Below, one piece after another: positions 44,327 to 52,640 of a stretch of 64,000 nucleotides of DNA. Location: positions 1 to 64,000 of the forward strand of contig JAFXCQ010000012.1 in NCBI GenBank assembly GCA_017521425.1, written 5' to 3'. The position numbers and the translations under genes are program-made. This stretch comes from Clostridia bacterium. GTDB lineage: Bacteria > Bacillota > Clostridia > Oscillospirales > Acutalibacteraceae. Within the stretch, counting starts at the first letter, position 1. Every line of letters begins with the position of its first letter. Under the pieces are notes generated by a model, which was given only the letters and a program-made list of their open reading frames with translations, was not told the origin of the DNA and made no database searches.

Positions 44327-44337
44327 AACATAAAATA

Positions 44338-44372
44338 AAGCCGAAAAGTGAAAAATCTCTTTTCGGCTTTTT
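44338..44372 (+). terminator. hairpin between PBP1A and ruvX
   Basis: A perfect 12-bp stem (44338-44349 with 44359-44370) followed by TTTTT. It ends 12 nt before the ruvX ATG, and the ruvX ribosome site GGAG lies in that gap. Confidence 0.85.
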
Positions 44373-44382
44373 GGAGTAAAAT

Positions 44383-44808
44383 ATGATTATTTTATCAGTC
44401 GATTATGGTGATAAGCGAACAGGTATAGCTGTCTGTGATAAGCTTGAAATGTTAGCTTCGCCAGTTTGTGTTATAACTGAATGGAATATAGATAATTTAG
44501 CAACAAAAATCTTAGAAATAGCAAAAGAAAAACAAGCAGAAGAAATTGTAGTAGGTTTACCTAAAAATATGGATGGTTCTGAAGGCTTTAGAGCCGATGC
44601 TTGTAAAGATTTAGGCGAAAAGCTCAAAAATTTAACTGACATTCCAATTAAATTCTGGGATGAACGATTAACAACTGTTTCTGCTCATAAAATCCTTAGC
44701 GAGAATAATATCAGAGGTAAAAAAAGAAAAGCTGTTGTTGATGCAGTTGCGGCAGATATTATTTTGCAGGATTACATAGATTCAAGAAAATTTAAAAAGG
44801 GGATTTAA
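44383..44808 (+). CDS. ruvX: Holliday junction resolvase-like RuvX (YqgF)
   Basis: A 141-residue RNase H-fold nuclease with roles in 16S rRNA pre-processing and/or DNA repair. Signature VDYGDKRTGIAVCD holds the first catalytic Asp; GLPKNMDGSEGFRA and FWDERLTTVSAHKIL (Glu), and DAVAADIILQDYID (final Asp). Short but full length. It follows the PBP1A gene across a terminator-like hairpin, with no room for a promoter, and is 2 nt upstream of the DapA-like gene. Confidence 0.93.
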   Translation: MIILSVDYGDKRTGIAVCDKLEMLASPVCVITEWNIDNLATKILEIAKEKQAEEIVVGLPKNMDGSEGFRADACKDLGEKLKNLTDIPIKFWDERLTTVSAHKILSENNIRGKKRKAVVDAVAADIILQDYIDSRKFKKGI

Positions 44809-44810
44809 AA

Positions 44811-45731
44811 ATGAAAACTATTAAAAATGGTGTTTATCCAACAATGATTACACCTTTCACAGATGATAATAAAGTTGATTATGATGGTATTTTACAACTT
44901 CTTGATTGGTATAAATACCGTGGTGTTGATGGTATTTTTGCTATTTGTCAGAGTAGTGAAATTTTTTACTTATCATTTGAAGAGCGTCTTGAAATTTTAA
45001 AATTTATTATGGCAAATAAACCTGAAGGAATGGATATTGTTGCTTCGGGTCATGTTGCAGATGATTTAGATACACAAATCAAAGAGGCACGTGCTTTTAT
45101 TGAAACAGGAATTGATGCTTATGTTTTCATTTCTAATCGTTTCGCTAAAGAAGATGAAAGCGATGAGGTTTTATTAAATAATATGAAATACGTCGCAGAT
45201 TCACTTCCTAATGTACCTTTTGGTGTATATGAATGTCCGTACCCTTACAAAAGAGTGCTCACACCTGAACTTTTAAAGGCGATGGCAGACGACGGACGTT
45301 TTCAATTTTTAAAAGATACTTGTTGTGATACAGAAATGTTAAAAGCAAAGCACGAGGCGGTAAAGGGTAGTAATCTTAAAATATTCAATGCGAATGCAGC
45401 TACATTATTACAGAGCTTAAGAATGGGTTGTAGTGGTTATTCTGGTGTTATGGCTAACTTCCATCCAGAGCTTTATAGTCAGCTTATAAAGGCTTATAAT
45501 GATGGAGATATGCCTTTAGCTGAAAAACTTCAGAATATAGTAGGGTATATGTCTGTTACAGAATGTCAATGCTATCCGGTTAATGCAAAATACTACTTGA
45601 GCCTTGATGGTCTCAGCATTGGTATTCATACCCGTTCAAGAAATCCCCTGGAATTGACTGAGAGCAGAAAACTTGAAATTGTTCAGATGTTTGAAGTCAC
45701 AAATGAAATTAAAAACAAAATTTTGGGTTGA
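44811..45731 (+). CDS. DapA/NanA-family aldolase (non-canonical)
   Basis: A 306-residue TIM-barrel protein of the N-acetylneuraminate lyase superfamily. Schiff-base Lys in FQFLKDTCCD and Tyr in VYECPYPYKR are kept, but the substrate-carboxylate motif GTTGE is replaced by CQSSEIFYLS, and the C-terminal part differs from DapA at 20370. It therefore is not a lysine-pathway DapA; it may cleave or form a sugar acid, but the substrate is not evident. Coupled to ruvX by a 2-nt gap; no promoter between. Confidence 0.82.
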   Translation: MKTIKNGVYPTMITPFTDDNKVDYDGILQLLDWYKYRGVDGIFAICQSSEIFYLSFEERLEILKFIMANKPEGMDIVASGHVADDLDTQIKEARAFIETGIDAYVFISNRFAKEDESDEVLLNNMKYVADSLPNVPFGVYECPYPYKRVLTPELLKAMADDGRFQFLKDTCCDTEMLKAKHEAVKGSNLKIFNANAATLLQSLRMGCSGYSGVMANFHPELYSQLIKAYNDGDMPLAEKLQNIVGYMSVTECQCYPVNAKYYLSLDGLSIGIHTRSRNPLELTESRKLEIVQMFEVTNEIKNKILG

Positions 45732-45781
45732 AATTACCATATTTTTTGTTAAAAAAACCAATGTTTTTTTGATTAAAAATA

Positions 45782-45809
45782 TTGACACTCAAAATGATGG
45801 TGGTATAAT
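45782..45809 (+). promoter_or_regulatory. promoter of the cofE-like/guaA unit
   Basis: TTGACA (45782-45787) and TATAAT (45804-45809) with 16-nt spacing. Two TTGTCAA copies follow (45812-45818 and 45825-45831) around the likely transcript start. Confidence 0.7.
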
Positions 45810-45858
45810 AAATTGTCAAAGTTTTTTGTCAATTTAGCCGAATGAAAGGTGAAGAAAA

Positions 45859-47049
45859 ATGGAAAGAAAAGTTGGTACTGTTTCAAGAGGTATTCGTTGC
45901 CCAATCATTAGAGAAGGTGACAACCTCGCAAAAATCGTTGCAGACAGTGTAATTGAAGCTGCCCAAAGCGAGGGTTTTGAGCTCCGTGACAGAGATGTTA
46001 TTTCTGTTACAGAGTCAATTGTTGCCAGAAGTCAGGGTAACTATGCATCTGTTGAAGCAATTGCTAAAGATGTAAAAGCAAAATTAGGTGGCGAAACAAT
46101 CGGTGTTATTTTCCCGATTCTTTCAAGAAATCGTTTTGCAATCTGCCTTAAAGGTATTGCTATGGGTGCTAAGAAAATTGTGCTTATGTTAAGCTATCCA
46201 AGTGATGAGGTTGGTAATTGCCTTGTTTCTTTAGATAAAATTGATGAAGCAGGTATTAACCCATACAGTGATGTTTTAACACTCGAAAAATACCGTGAGC
46301 TTTTCGGTGAAAATAAACACGAATTTACAGGTGTTGACTATGTTGACTACTATTCACAAATCATTCGTGAAGCTGGTGCTGAGGTAGAGGTTATCTTTGC
46401 TAATCAGCCAACAACTATTCTTAAATATACAGACTGTGTTCTTAACTGTGATATTCACACCCGTGCAAGAACAAAGAGAATTCTTCTTAAGAATGGCGCA
46501 AAAATTGTTTGCGGTCTTGATGATATTCTCAATGCTCCTGTAGATGGTAGCGGTTGTAACGAAAAATATGGTCTTCTTGGTTCAAATAAATCAACAGAAG
46601 ATACAATTAAACTCTTCCCAAGAGAATGTAAGGATTTCGTTCTTGAAATTCAGAAGCTCATTTTCGGTGCAACAGGTAAACACGTTGAAGTTATGGTTTA
46701 CGGTGACGGTGCTTTCAAAGACCCACAAGGTAAAATCTGGGAGCTTGCAGACCCTTGTGTTTCACCAGCATTTACAGATGGTTTAGTTGGTACACCAAAC
46801 GAATTAAAACTTAAATATCTTGCAGATAATGACTTTAAAGATTTAAGTGGTGAAGAACTTAAAAAAGCTATTTCAGAAAGCATTAAAGCAAAGAGTGACA
46901 ACCTTGTTGGTAACATGGCTTCTCAAGGTACAACACCAAGACAGTTAACTGACCTTATCGGTTCACTCTGTGACTTAACAAGTGGTTCAGGCGACAAAGG
47001 TACTCCTGTTGTTCTTGTTCAGGGTTATTTCGATAACTATACAAACTGA
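45859..47049 (+). CDS. CofE-like (coenzyme F420-0:L-glutamate ligase family) protein
   Basis: A 396-residue protein of the F420 gamma-glutamyl ligase family, seen from RDRDVISVTESIVARSQGNY near the N-terminus, GDGAFKDPQGKIWELADP and DNLVGNMASQGTTPRQL. No F420 biosynthesis genes are visible in the window, and F420 is not expected in this lineage, so the homologue may conjugate glutamate to something else (inference). It has a promoter and the GMP synthetase gene follows 47 nt later, suggesting cotranscription. Confidence 0.85.
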   Translation: MERKVGTVSRGIRCPIIREGDNLAKIVADSVIEAAQSEGFELRDRDVISVTESIVARSQGNYASVEAIAKDVKAKLGGETIGVIFPILSRNRFAICLKGIAMGAKKIVLMLSYPSDEVGNCLVSLDKIDEAGINPYSDVLTLEKYRELFGENKHEFTGVDYVDYYSQIIREAGAEVEVIFANQPTTILKYTDCVLNCDIHTRARTKRILLKNGAKIVCGLDDILNAPVDGSGCNEKYGLLGSNKSTEDTIKLFPRECKDFVLEIQKLIFGATGKHVEVMVYGDGAFKDPQGKIWELADPCVSPAFTDGLVGTPNELKLKYLADNDFKDLSGEELKKAISESIKAKSDNLVGNMASQGTTPRQLTDLIGSLCDLTSGSGDKGTPVVLVQGYFDNYTN

Positions 47050-47096
47050 TATTTTTAAAATTTTTGTGAAAAATATTTACAACGGAGGCAAAAAAT

Positions 47097-48077
47097 ATGG
47101 AAATGATAAAAAGACCTGATGATATGCAAAGAATCACTACAAAAGAGCTTGCAAACGCATTTATTGATGAGCAGGTAAAAAAAGTACAAGAGCAAGTTGG
47201 TGACAAAAAAGTTTTACTCGCTCTTTCAGGTGGTGTTGACTCTTCTGTTGTTGCAGCACTTCTTATTAAAGCAATCGGCAAACAATTAGTTTGTGTTCAT
47301 GTTAACCACGGTCTTATGAGAAAAGGTGAGAGCGAACAGGTTATTGAAGTTTTTGGCAAACAACTTGACGCAAACTTAATTTATATCGATGCTACAGACA
47401 GATTTTTAGATAAATTAGCAGGTGTAAGTGAACCTGAAAAGAAAAGAAAGATTATCGGTGGCGAATTCATTGAAGTATTTAATGAAGAAGCAAAGAAATT
47501 AGAAGGTATTTCTTTCCTTGCTCAAGGTACAATTTACCCTGATATTCTTGAAAGTGATGGCGTTAAAGCTCACCACAATGTTGGTGGTCTTCCGGAAGAT
47601 ATGAAAATGGAACTTGTTGAACCTGTTGCACTTCTCTTTAAAGACGAAGTTCGTGTTGTAGGTTCTGCACTCGGTCTTCCTGATGAAATGGTTTATCGTC
47701 AACCATTCCCAGGTCCTGGTCTTGGTGTTCGTTGCCTTGGTGCAATTACTCGTGACAGACTTCATGCTCTTCGTGAAGCAGATGCAATTCTCCGTGAAGA
47801 ATTTGACAAAAATGGTCTCGCAGGTAAAGTTTGGCAATACTTCATCGCTGTTCCAGATGTTAAGAGTGTTGGCGTTAAGGATTCAAAACGTTACGAAGGC
47901 TGGCCAGCGATTATCCGTGCAGTTAATACAACTGACGCAATGAGTGCTACTATTGAAGAAATTCCTTATGCAATACTTCATAAAATCACAGACAGAATTA
48001 CTCACGAGGTAGACGGTATCAACCGTGTTCTCTATGACCTTACTCCAAAGCCGATTGGTACTATTGAGTGGGAATGA
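47097..48077 (+). CDS. guaA: GMP synthetase ATP-pyrophosphatase subunit without amidotransferase domain
   Basis: A 326-residue enzyme turning XMP into GMP. It holds the PP-loop LALSGGVDSSVVAALL, VNHGLMRKGE, the LAQGTIYPDILES lid and the dimerisation domain ending GTIEWE, all normal. The N-terminal class I glutamine amidotransferase domain (about 190 residues, Cys-His-Glu) of most bacterial GuaA is absent, and the upstream gene is unrelated; the layout resembles the archaeal two-subunit GMP synthetase. It needs a separate amidotransferase elsewhere or free ammonia. GGAGG precedes ATG 47097; a second ATG two codons later is equally possible. Confidence 0.93.
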   Translation: MEMIKRPDDMQRITTKELANAFIDEQVKKVQEQVGDKKVLLALSGGVDSSVVAALLIKAIGKQLVCVHVNHGLMRKGESEQVIEVFGKQLDANLIYIDATDRFLDKLAGVSEPEKKRKIIGGEFIEVFNEEAKKLEGISFLAQGTIYPDILESDGVKAHHNVGGLPEDMKMELVEPVALLFKDEVRVVGSALGLPDEMVYRQPFPGPGLGVRCLGAITRDRLHALREADAILREEFDKNGLAGKVWQYFIAVPDVKSVGVKDSKRYEGWPAIIRAVNTTDAMSATIEEIPYAILHKITDRITHEVDGINRVLYDLTPKPIGTIEWE

Positions 48078-48110
48078 TTTTGCGGTGCAAAATCAACATA
48101 TATATAATCA

Positions 48111-48151
48111 AAAAACTGATAATTCACCCAATTGATGAGTTATCAGTTTTT
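48111..48151 (+). terminator. terminator after guaA
   Basis: A 16-bp stem with one wobble (48111-48126 with 48136-48151) ending in GTTTTTT. It lies 14 nt before the MFS start codon. Confidence 0.88.
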
Positions 48152-48165
48152 TAATAGGAGACAAA

Positions 48166-49422
48166 ATGCAAAATCTAAACTTCAAACGCACAAAACTTGC
48201 ATGTTACACAGCTTATTTTACAATGTCATCAATATTCTGTGTACCACCATTGTTATTTATGACATTTCATAATTTATATGATATTTCTTACACACTTTTA
48301 GGTACACTTGTTTTAACTAACTTTTGCACACAGATGTTAGTTGATTTGATTTTCACTCTATTTTCTAAAAAGTTCAATATTCAAAAAGTTGTCAGGGTAA
48401 TGCCTTGTATTACATCACTCGGACTTTTCATTTATGCTTTAGTCCCTAATTTCTTTCCACAATACGCTTACATTGGTTTAGTTGTTGGCACAATAATTTT
48501 TTCAGTTTCAGCAGGTCTTTCAGAAGTTCTTTTAAGTCCTGTTATTGCCGCAATTCCATCAGAAAATCCGCAAAAGGATATGAGTATGCTCCATTCTCTT
48601 TATGCTTTTGGATTTTTTACAATGGTTTTAATAAGTACATTGTTCTTAAAATTATTCGGTAATGAAAACTGGGCTTATCTTGTATTATTGATTGGCACAT
48701 TACCACTCTTAGCCGCTCTGCTGTTTAAAATTTCGCCATTCCCTGACATGACTGAAGAAGCATCCCAAGACAAAAATAAAAGCAAAAGTAGAAACAGAAC
48801 TATCGGTCTTGCACTTTGTGTTAGTTGTATATTCTTAGGTAGTTGTGCAGAGAATACAATGTCTAACTGGATTTCTACATATATGGAAAATGCTTTGAAC
48901 ATTGACAAAGCATTAGGCGATATTTTAGGTATGGCAATGTTTGCTATTCTTTTAGGGATTACAAGAATCACTTATGCAAAATACGGCAAAAACATTTCAA
49001 AATTCTTGCTTATTAGTATGATTTGCGCCGCTATTTGTTACTTAACAGTAAGTTTTTCAAATAATACTATTTTAAGTTTTGTGGGCTGTATTTTAACTGG
49101 TATTTTTACTTCAATGCTTTGGCCTGGTACACTTATTCTTATGGAAGAAAATGTCAAAGGTGTGGGGGTTGCGGCATATGCTTTAATGGCATCTGCAGGT
49201 GATTTTGGTGCATCTTTAGCACCTCAACTTATGGGTATTGTAATAGATAATGTTTCTGTAAGTAAATTTGCTTTAAATTTAAGTGCTACTTTAAATCTCA
49301 CACCAGAACAAATCGGTTTAAAAACAGGTATGTTAATTACTTCGTTTTTCCCAATTCTTGGTACGATTTTAATGGTATTTATTATTAAATACTTTAAGAA
49401 ACAAAAAGTGCAGGTGAACTAA
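48166..49422 (+). CDS. MFS transporter
   Basis: A 418-residue protein with twelve hydrophobic helices. Between helices 2 and 3 is LFSKKFNIQKVVR, and a charged central loop DMTEEASQDKNKSKSRNR separates the two halves, as in the major facilitator superfamily. The substrate is unknown; direct linkage with the propeller gene suggests a sugar or oligosaccharide. AGGAG precedes ATG, right after the guaA terminator. Confidence 0.88.
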   Translation: MQNLNFKRTKLACYTAYFTMSSIFCVPPLLFMTFHNLYDISYTLLGTLVLTNFCTQMLVDLIFTLFSKKFNIQKVVRVMPCITSLGLFIYALVPNFFPQYAYIGLVVGTIIFSVSAGLSEVLLSPVIAAIPSENPQKDMSMLHSLYAFGFFTMVLISTLFLKLFGNENWAYLVLLIGTLPLLAALLFKISPFPDMTEEASQDKNKSKSRNRTIGLALCVSCIFLGSCAENTMSNWISTYMENALNIDKALGDILGMAMFAILLGITRITYAKYGKNISKFLLISMICAAICYLTVSFSNNTILSFVGCILTGIFTSMLWPGTLILMEENVKGVGVAAYALMASAGDFGASLAPQLMGIVIDNVSVSKFALNLSATLNLTPEQIGLKTGMLITSFFPILGTILMVFIIKYFKKQKVQVN

Positions 49423-50379
49423 ATGAATAATATAACCTTTGAACAATTCAATAATCTTGAATTCAAGTTATACAATAGCAACCCTATAATAAAAAATCCT
49501 TTAAATAGTTTTGTTATTGCTGACCCGAGTGTTTTAACACCAGATATTTCTCACGATAAAAATTTTCATTTGTTCTGCCACACATTTTTCGGTGTTTATA
49601 TGTACTCAAGTGATGATGGTATAAACTTTAATAAAATTAAAAAGATTACTAATAGAGCAATGCGACCCAATATTAACTATATTGATGGCACATATTACTT
49701 ATTTTTTGAAAGAACTAAACCTGTTATATGTAATTTGTTAAGTCTTTTCGGTCTGAAATGGAAATCTGAAATATATTGTACTGAATCAACTGATTTGAGA
49801 AACTGGTGCAAACCTTATCCTGTTATTACAAAATCAAGAGATTATCAGGAAGATGAGAGAGGTTTGGCAATTTCAAATCCATTCCTTTTAAAAACTGAAG
49901 ATAATTTTAGATTATATTATTCTTGTGGACAAACCTTTATAAAGGACTGCGGATTCTGCGAACCAACTCATATAAGCTTTGCAGAAAGCAAAAGTGTTAA
50001 TAATGATTATGTTTCACTTGAAAAACCAATAATCAGTCCCGATAAAAATTCAGAATATTTAAATCTGTGTTCAGGTTGTTTGAAGGTCTACAAGCTTAAA
50101 GATTGCTTTATAGGGCTTCAGAATGGTCTTTTTGAAAAAGAAGGAAAAAGTCATTCTGCTATTATGCTTTTAAAATCAGATGATGGAATAAATTTTGATT
50201 TTGTAAAACCGTTTTTAGTTCCACAAAAATGTGGTAACAATAACTGGATGGCTCAATATGTTTATGCGTGTTGCCTTACAAAGCACGAAAACAAATTAAG
50301 ATTATATTTTAATGCACGTAATGTTTCAAATAATTTATTAGGCAGAGAAAGTATTGGTGTTTTTGAAGCAGAAATATAA
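49423..50379 (+). CDS. GH43/GH130-like five-bladed beta-propeller protein
   Basis: A 318-residue cytoplasmic protein with repeating beta-propeller signatures: IADPSVLTP (the Asp of the first blade), MYSSDDGINF and LKSDDGINF, RPNINYIDGTYYLFFE and NPFLLKTEDNFRLYYS. This fits the arabinanase/GH43 or mannoside-phosphorylase-like GH130 folds, but catalytic triads cannot be assigned with confidence. Its ATG abuts the MFS stop, and the GGTG preceding it lies within the transporter gene, so they are coupled. A partner in intracellular glycan breakdown is likely (inference). Confidence 0.72.
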   Translation: MNNITFEQFNNLEFKLYNSNPIIKNPLNSFVIADPSVLTPDISHDKNFHLFCHTFFGVYMYSSDDGINFNKIKKITNRAMRPNINYIDGTYYLFFERTKPVICNLLSLFGLKWKSEIYCTESTDLRNWCKPYPVITKSRDYQEDERGLAISNPFLLKTEDNFRLYYSCGQTFIKDCGFCEPTHISFAESKSVNNDYVSLEKPIISPDKNSEYLNLCSGCLKVYKLKDCFIGLQNGLFEKEGKSHSAIMLLKSDDGINFDFVKPFLVPQKCGNNNWMAQYVYACCLTKHENKLRLYFNARNVSNNLLGRESIGVFEAEI

Positions 50380-50390
50380 AACGTATTCTC

Positions 50391-50419
50391 TTGACATTTG
50401 AAAATAATGATAGTATGAT
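50391..50419 (+). promoter_or_regulatory. promoter of the leader ORF-trpB unit
   Basis: TTGACA (50391-50396) and TATGAT (50414-50419) with 17-nt spacing, giving a leader of roughly 105 nt before trpB. Confidence 0.75.
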
Positions 50420-50458
50420 ATAGTGTATATTTCCTTGTTGATGATGGAGTTTTTTATT

Positions 50459-50494
50459 ATGTTATTAACAAAACGATGGCGTTGCTCAAGATAA
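50459..50494 (+). CDS. 11-codon leader peptide upstream of trpB
   Basis: ATG 50459 is nine nt after GGAG (50446-50449) and encodes MLLTKRWRCSR, then TAA. It has one Trp codon (TGG 50477-50479) between Arg codons and lies in the 5' leader of a tryptophan synthase beta gene. The last codons AGA-TAA overlap the shared arm AAGATAA of two competing hairpins (see 50488-50517). Leader peptides that read an amino acid pool are classic in trp operons; the single Trp and the WRC motif are not classic, so I rate the ORF as probable and the function as inferred. Confidence 0.6.
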   Translation: MLLTKRWRCSR

Positions 50495-50517
50495 TTACAA
50501 TCTTTGAATTTTATCTT
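50488..50517 (+). promoter_or_regulatory. competing hairpins in the trpB leader
   Basis: AAGAT (50488-50492) can pair with ATCTT (50500-50504), or AAGATAA (50488-50494) with TTATCTT (50511-50517). The second places a stem directly against the ribosome site GGAGG (50518-50522). A ribosome ending or stalling on the leader ORF would cover AAGATAA and block both stems. A translational attenuator is thus possible. Confidence 0.45.
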
Positions 50518-50530
50518 GGAGGTAGCTAAA

Positions 50531-51748
50531 ATGATATTAAACAATGTAGATTTTGAAACTTATTTTAAACAATATCCAAACCAGGAAGGCTTTTTTGGTA
50601 AATACGGTGGTGCTTATGTTTCACCTGAATTAAAAAAGGCGATGGAAGAAATTACTGAAGCTTATTTTACTATTTGTAAATCAAGTAAATTTATCAGTGA
50701 GCTTCGTAGAATCCGCCACGATTTCCAGGGGAGACCAACTCCGATTTCGCACCTTGAAAGACTTTCTGAAAGTCTTGGTAATGTTCAGCTTTATGTTAAG
50801 AGAGAGGATTTAAATCACACAGGTGCTCATAAATTAAATCACTGTATGGGTGAGGCTCTTTTAGCAAAATATATGGGAAAGAAAAAGGTTATTGCAGAAA
50901 CAGGTGCAGGCCAGCACGGTGTTGCTCTTGCTACCGCTGCAGCTTACTTTGGACTTCAATGTGACATTTATATGGGTGCTGTTGATATAAAAAAACAAGC
51001 ACCAAATGTTGCGAGAATGAAGATTTTAGGCGCTAATGTTATTGAGGTAACAGAGGGCTTGCAGACTCTTAAAGAAGCAGTTGATGCAGCTTTTCAGGCA
51101 TATATGAATGAATACAAGGATGCTATTTACTGCATCGGCTCTGTTTTAGGACCACACCCATTCCCATTGATGGTTCGTGACTTCCAGAGTGTTATCGGTA
51201 TTGAGGCAAGAGAGCAATTCATTGGTATGACAGGTGAATTACCTGACGCGGTTGTTGCTTGTGTTGGTGGTGGCTCTAATGCTATGGGTATTTTCTCTGG
51301 TTTCTTAAATGACCCTGTAGATATTTATGGTATTGAACCATTAGGCAGAGGTACAAACTTAGGTGACCACGCAGCAAGCCTTAAATATGGTACAGAAGGC
51401 ATTATGCACGGATTTAACAGTATTATGTTAAAGGATGAAAATGGGGAACCTGCACCAGTTTATTCAATTGCAAGCGGTCTTGATTATCCTTCATCTGGTC
51501 CTGAACATGCTTTCTTACAAGAAATCGGCAGAATTAAATATGATGTTGTAGATGACGAAGAGACTCTTGACGCATTCTTTACACTTTCAAGACTTGAAGG
51601 TATTATTCCTGCAATTGAAAGTGCTCACGCAGTTGCTTACGGTATGAAGCTTGCAAAAGAAATGGGCAGAGGTTCAGTTCTTATAAATCTTTCAGGTCGT
51701 GGTGACAAAGATATGGATTATATTATTGAAAAATATGGCATAAGATAA
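50531..51748 (+). CDS. trpB: tryptophan synthase beta chain (orphan)
   Basis: Condenses indole with serine using PLP. The 405-residue protein has [26 protein letters not shown] with Schiff-base Lys101, [23 protein letters not shown] (phosphate site) and the C-terminal [13 protein letters not shown], all of the TrpB1 class. No trpA or other trp genes accompany it; alone it could use free indole. The start is ATG 50531 after GGAGG (8-nt spacing). The stop overlaps the TSUP start by one base. Note the tryptophanase-family enzyme at 28024. Confidence 0.95.
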   Translation: MILNNVDFETYFKQYPNQEGFFGKYGGAYVSPELKKAMEEITEAYFTICKSSKFISELRRIRHDFQGRPTPISHLERLSESLGNVQLYVKREDLNHTGAHKLNHCMGEALLAKYMGKKKVIAETGAGQHGVALATAAAYFGLQCDIYMGAVDIKKQAPNVARMKILGANVIEVTEGLQTLKEAVDAAFQAYMNEYKDAIYCIGSVLGPHPFPLMVRDFQSVIGIEAREQFIGMTGELPDAVVACVGGGSNAMGIFSGFLNDPVDIYGIEPLGRGTNLGDHAASLKYGTEGIMHGFNSIMLKDENGEPAPVYSIASGLDYPSSGPEHAFLQEIGRIKYDVVDDEETLDAFFTLSRLEGIIPAIESAHAVAYGMKLAKEMGRGSVLINLSGRGDKDMDYIIEKYGIR

Positions 51749-52536
51749 TGTTAGAATATTTAGTTTATTTTATAATAACTCTTTTCGCAACTACAATCTG
51801 TTCTATGACAGGTATGGGTGGGGGAGTTATTATAAAACCTATTATGGATGTTATAGGTGACTTTAATGTTCATACAATTGGTGTAATTGCTTCAATTACT
51901 GTTTTTTCAATGGCTTTAGTTTCAATATTAAAGCATATTAAATCTGAAACAAAAATTCCATTTAAGATAGCTATACCTTTAGCACTTGGCTCTGTTTTTG
52001 GTGGAATTACGGGTGAAAGAATTTTTAGTTTTATTCTTGATTTATTGAAATCAGATGGTGTAGTTAAAATTGTTCAGAATATAGTACTCTCTATTTTTAT
52101 TTTGTGGGTATTTATTTATATGAACAATAAAAGTAAATTTAAAAGCAGAGGGCTTAAAGGTATTTTGCCATCTCTTTTAACAGGTTTAGTTTTAGGTATA
52201 TGCTCTGCTTTTTTAGGTATTGGTGGCGGACCAATAAATGTTACAGTTATTGTCTTTCTTTTCTCTTTACCAATTAAAACTGCAACAATCTGTTCTTTAA
52301 TTACAATTCTATTTTCACAGTTTTCGAAACTTACAACTATTTTCTTTACAAGAGGGTTTTCTGATTTAGATTTTACAGTTGTTATCGTTATGGTAATTGC
52401 CGCAATTATTGGTGGATTTCTCGGTGCACATTTCAACAAGAAACTATCTGAAAAGACTGTTGAAAAGGCGTTTAACTTTGTTATATTGATTGTACTCGGT
52501 TTAACCATATTTAATATTGTAAAAAACTTAATATAA
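51748..52536 (+). CDS. TauE/SafE (TSUP) family transporter
   Basis: A 262-residue membrane protein with about eight helices. Two GMGGGVIIKP and GIGGGPINV glycine motifs mark the two halves of the sulfite/sulfonate exporter family. The substrate is unknown; linkage to trpB would allow an aromatic or organic-acid substrate but this is weak. Start and trpB stop share one base (TAATG), so translation is coupled. Confidence 0.88.
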   Translation: MLEYLVYFIITLFATTICSMTGMGGGVIIKPIMDVIGDFNVHTIGVIASITVFSMALVSILKHIKSETKIPFKIAIPLALGSVFGGITGERIFSFILDLLKSDGVVKIVQNIVLSIFILWVFIYMNNKSKFKSRGLKGILPSLLTGLVLGICSAFLGIGGGPINVTVIVFLFSLPIKTATICSLITILFSQFSKLTTIFFTRGFSDLDFTVVIVMVIAAIIGGFLGAHFNKKLSEKTVEKAFNFVILIVLGLTIFNIVKNLI

Positions 52537-52539
52537 TTA

Positions 52540-52628
52540 ACTGCCACCGGGTAGTGAATGATTTTAAAATAAAGCATTCGTTTATACATCGTTAGGTCTT
52601 TGAAGATGTATATAACGAGTGCTTTTTT
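52540..52628 (+). promoter_or_regulatory. pnuC leader: attenuator candidate
   Basis: A small hairpin ACTGCC/GGTAGT (52540-52545 with 52550-52555) is followed by GAATG (52556-52560), which can pair with CATTC (52575-52579). CATTC also lies in the 5' arm of a long terminator stem (52571-52590 with 52605-52625, ended by TTTTTT). Pairing GAATG-CATTC would disrupt that stem. The stem ends 15 nt before the pnuC start, so pnuC is read only through it. No known NAD or other aptamer was recognised. Confidence 0.55.
52571..52628 (+). terminator. terminator stem in the pnuC leader
   Basis: A stem of about 19 bp with one bulge and one wobble and a 14-nt loop, ending in GTGCTTTTTT. It follows the TSUP gene and precedes pnuC. 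Confidence 0.85.
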
Positions 52629-52640
52629 CAGGAGTTATTT

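Noticed and set aside
44811-45731. a second dapA or a clear nanA
   Set aside because: GTTGE is replaced and no sialic acid genes are adjacent, so only the superfamily is called.
45751-45770. terminator after the DapA-like gene
   Set aside because: The only stem is an A-run with a T-run around CAAT, too weak to support.
50391-50530. T-box riboswitch before trpB
   Set aside because: The leader is only about 105 nt and lacks the TGGNACCGCG core, specifier stem and terminator.
52537-52640. NAD-II or other known riboswitch before pnuC
   Set aside because: The core motifs that I know for NAD-II, TPP and preQ1 classes are not seen; only alternative stems are supported.
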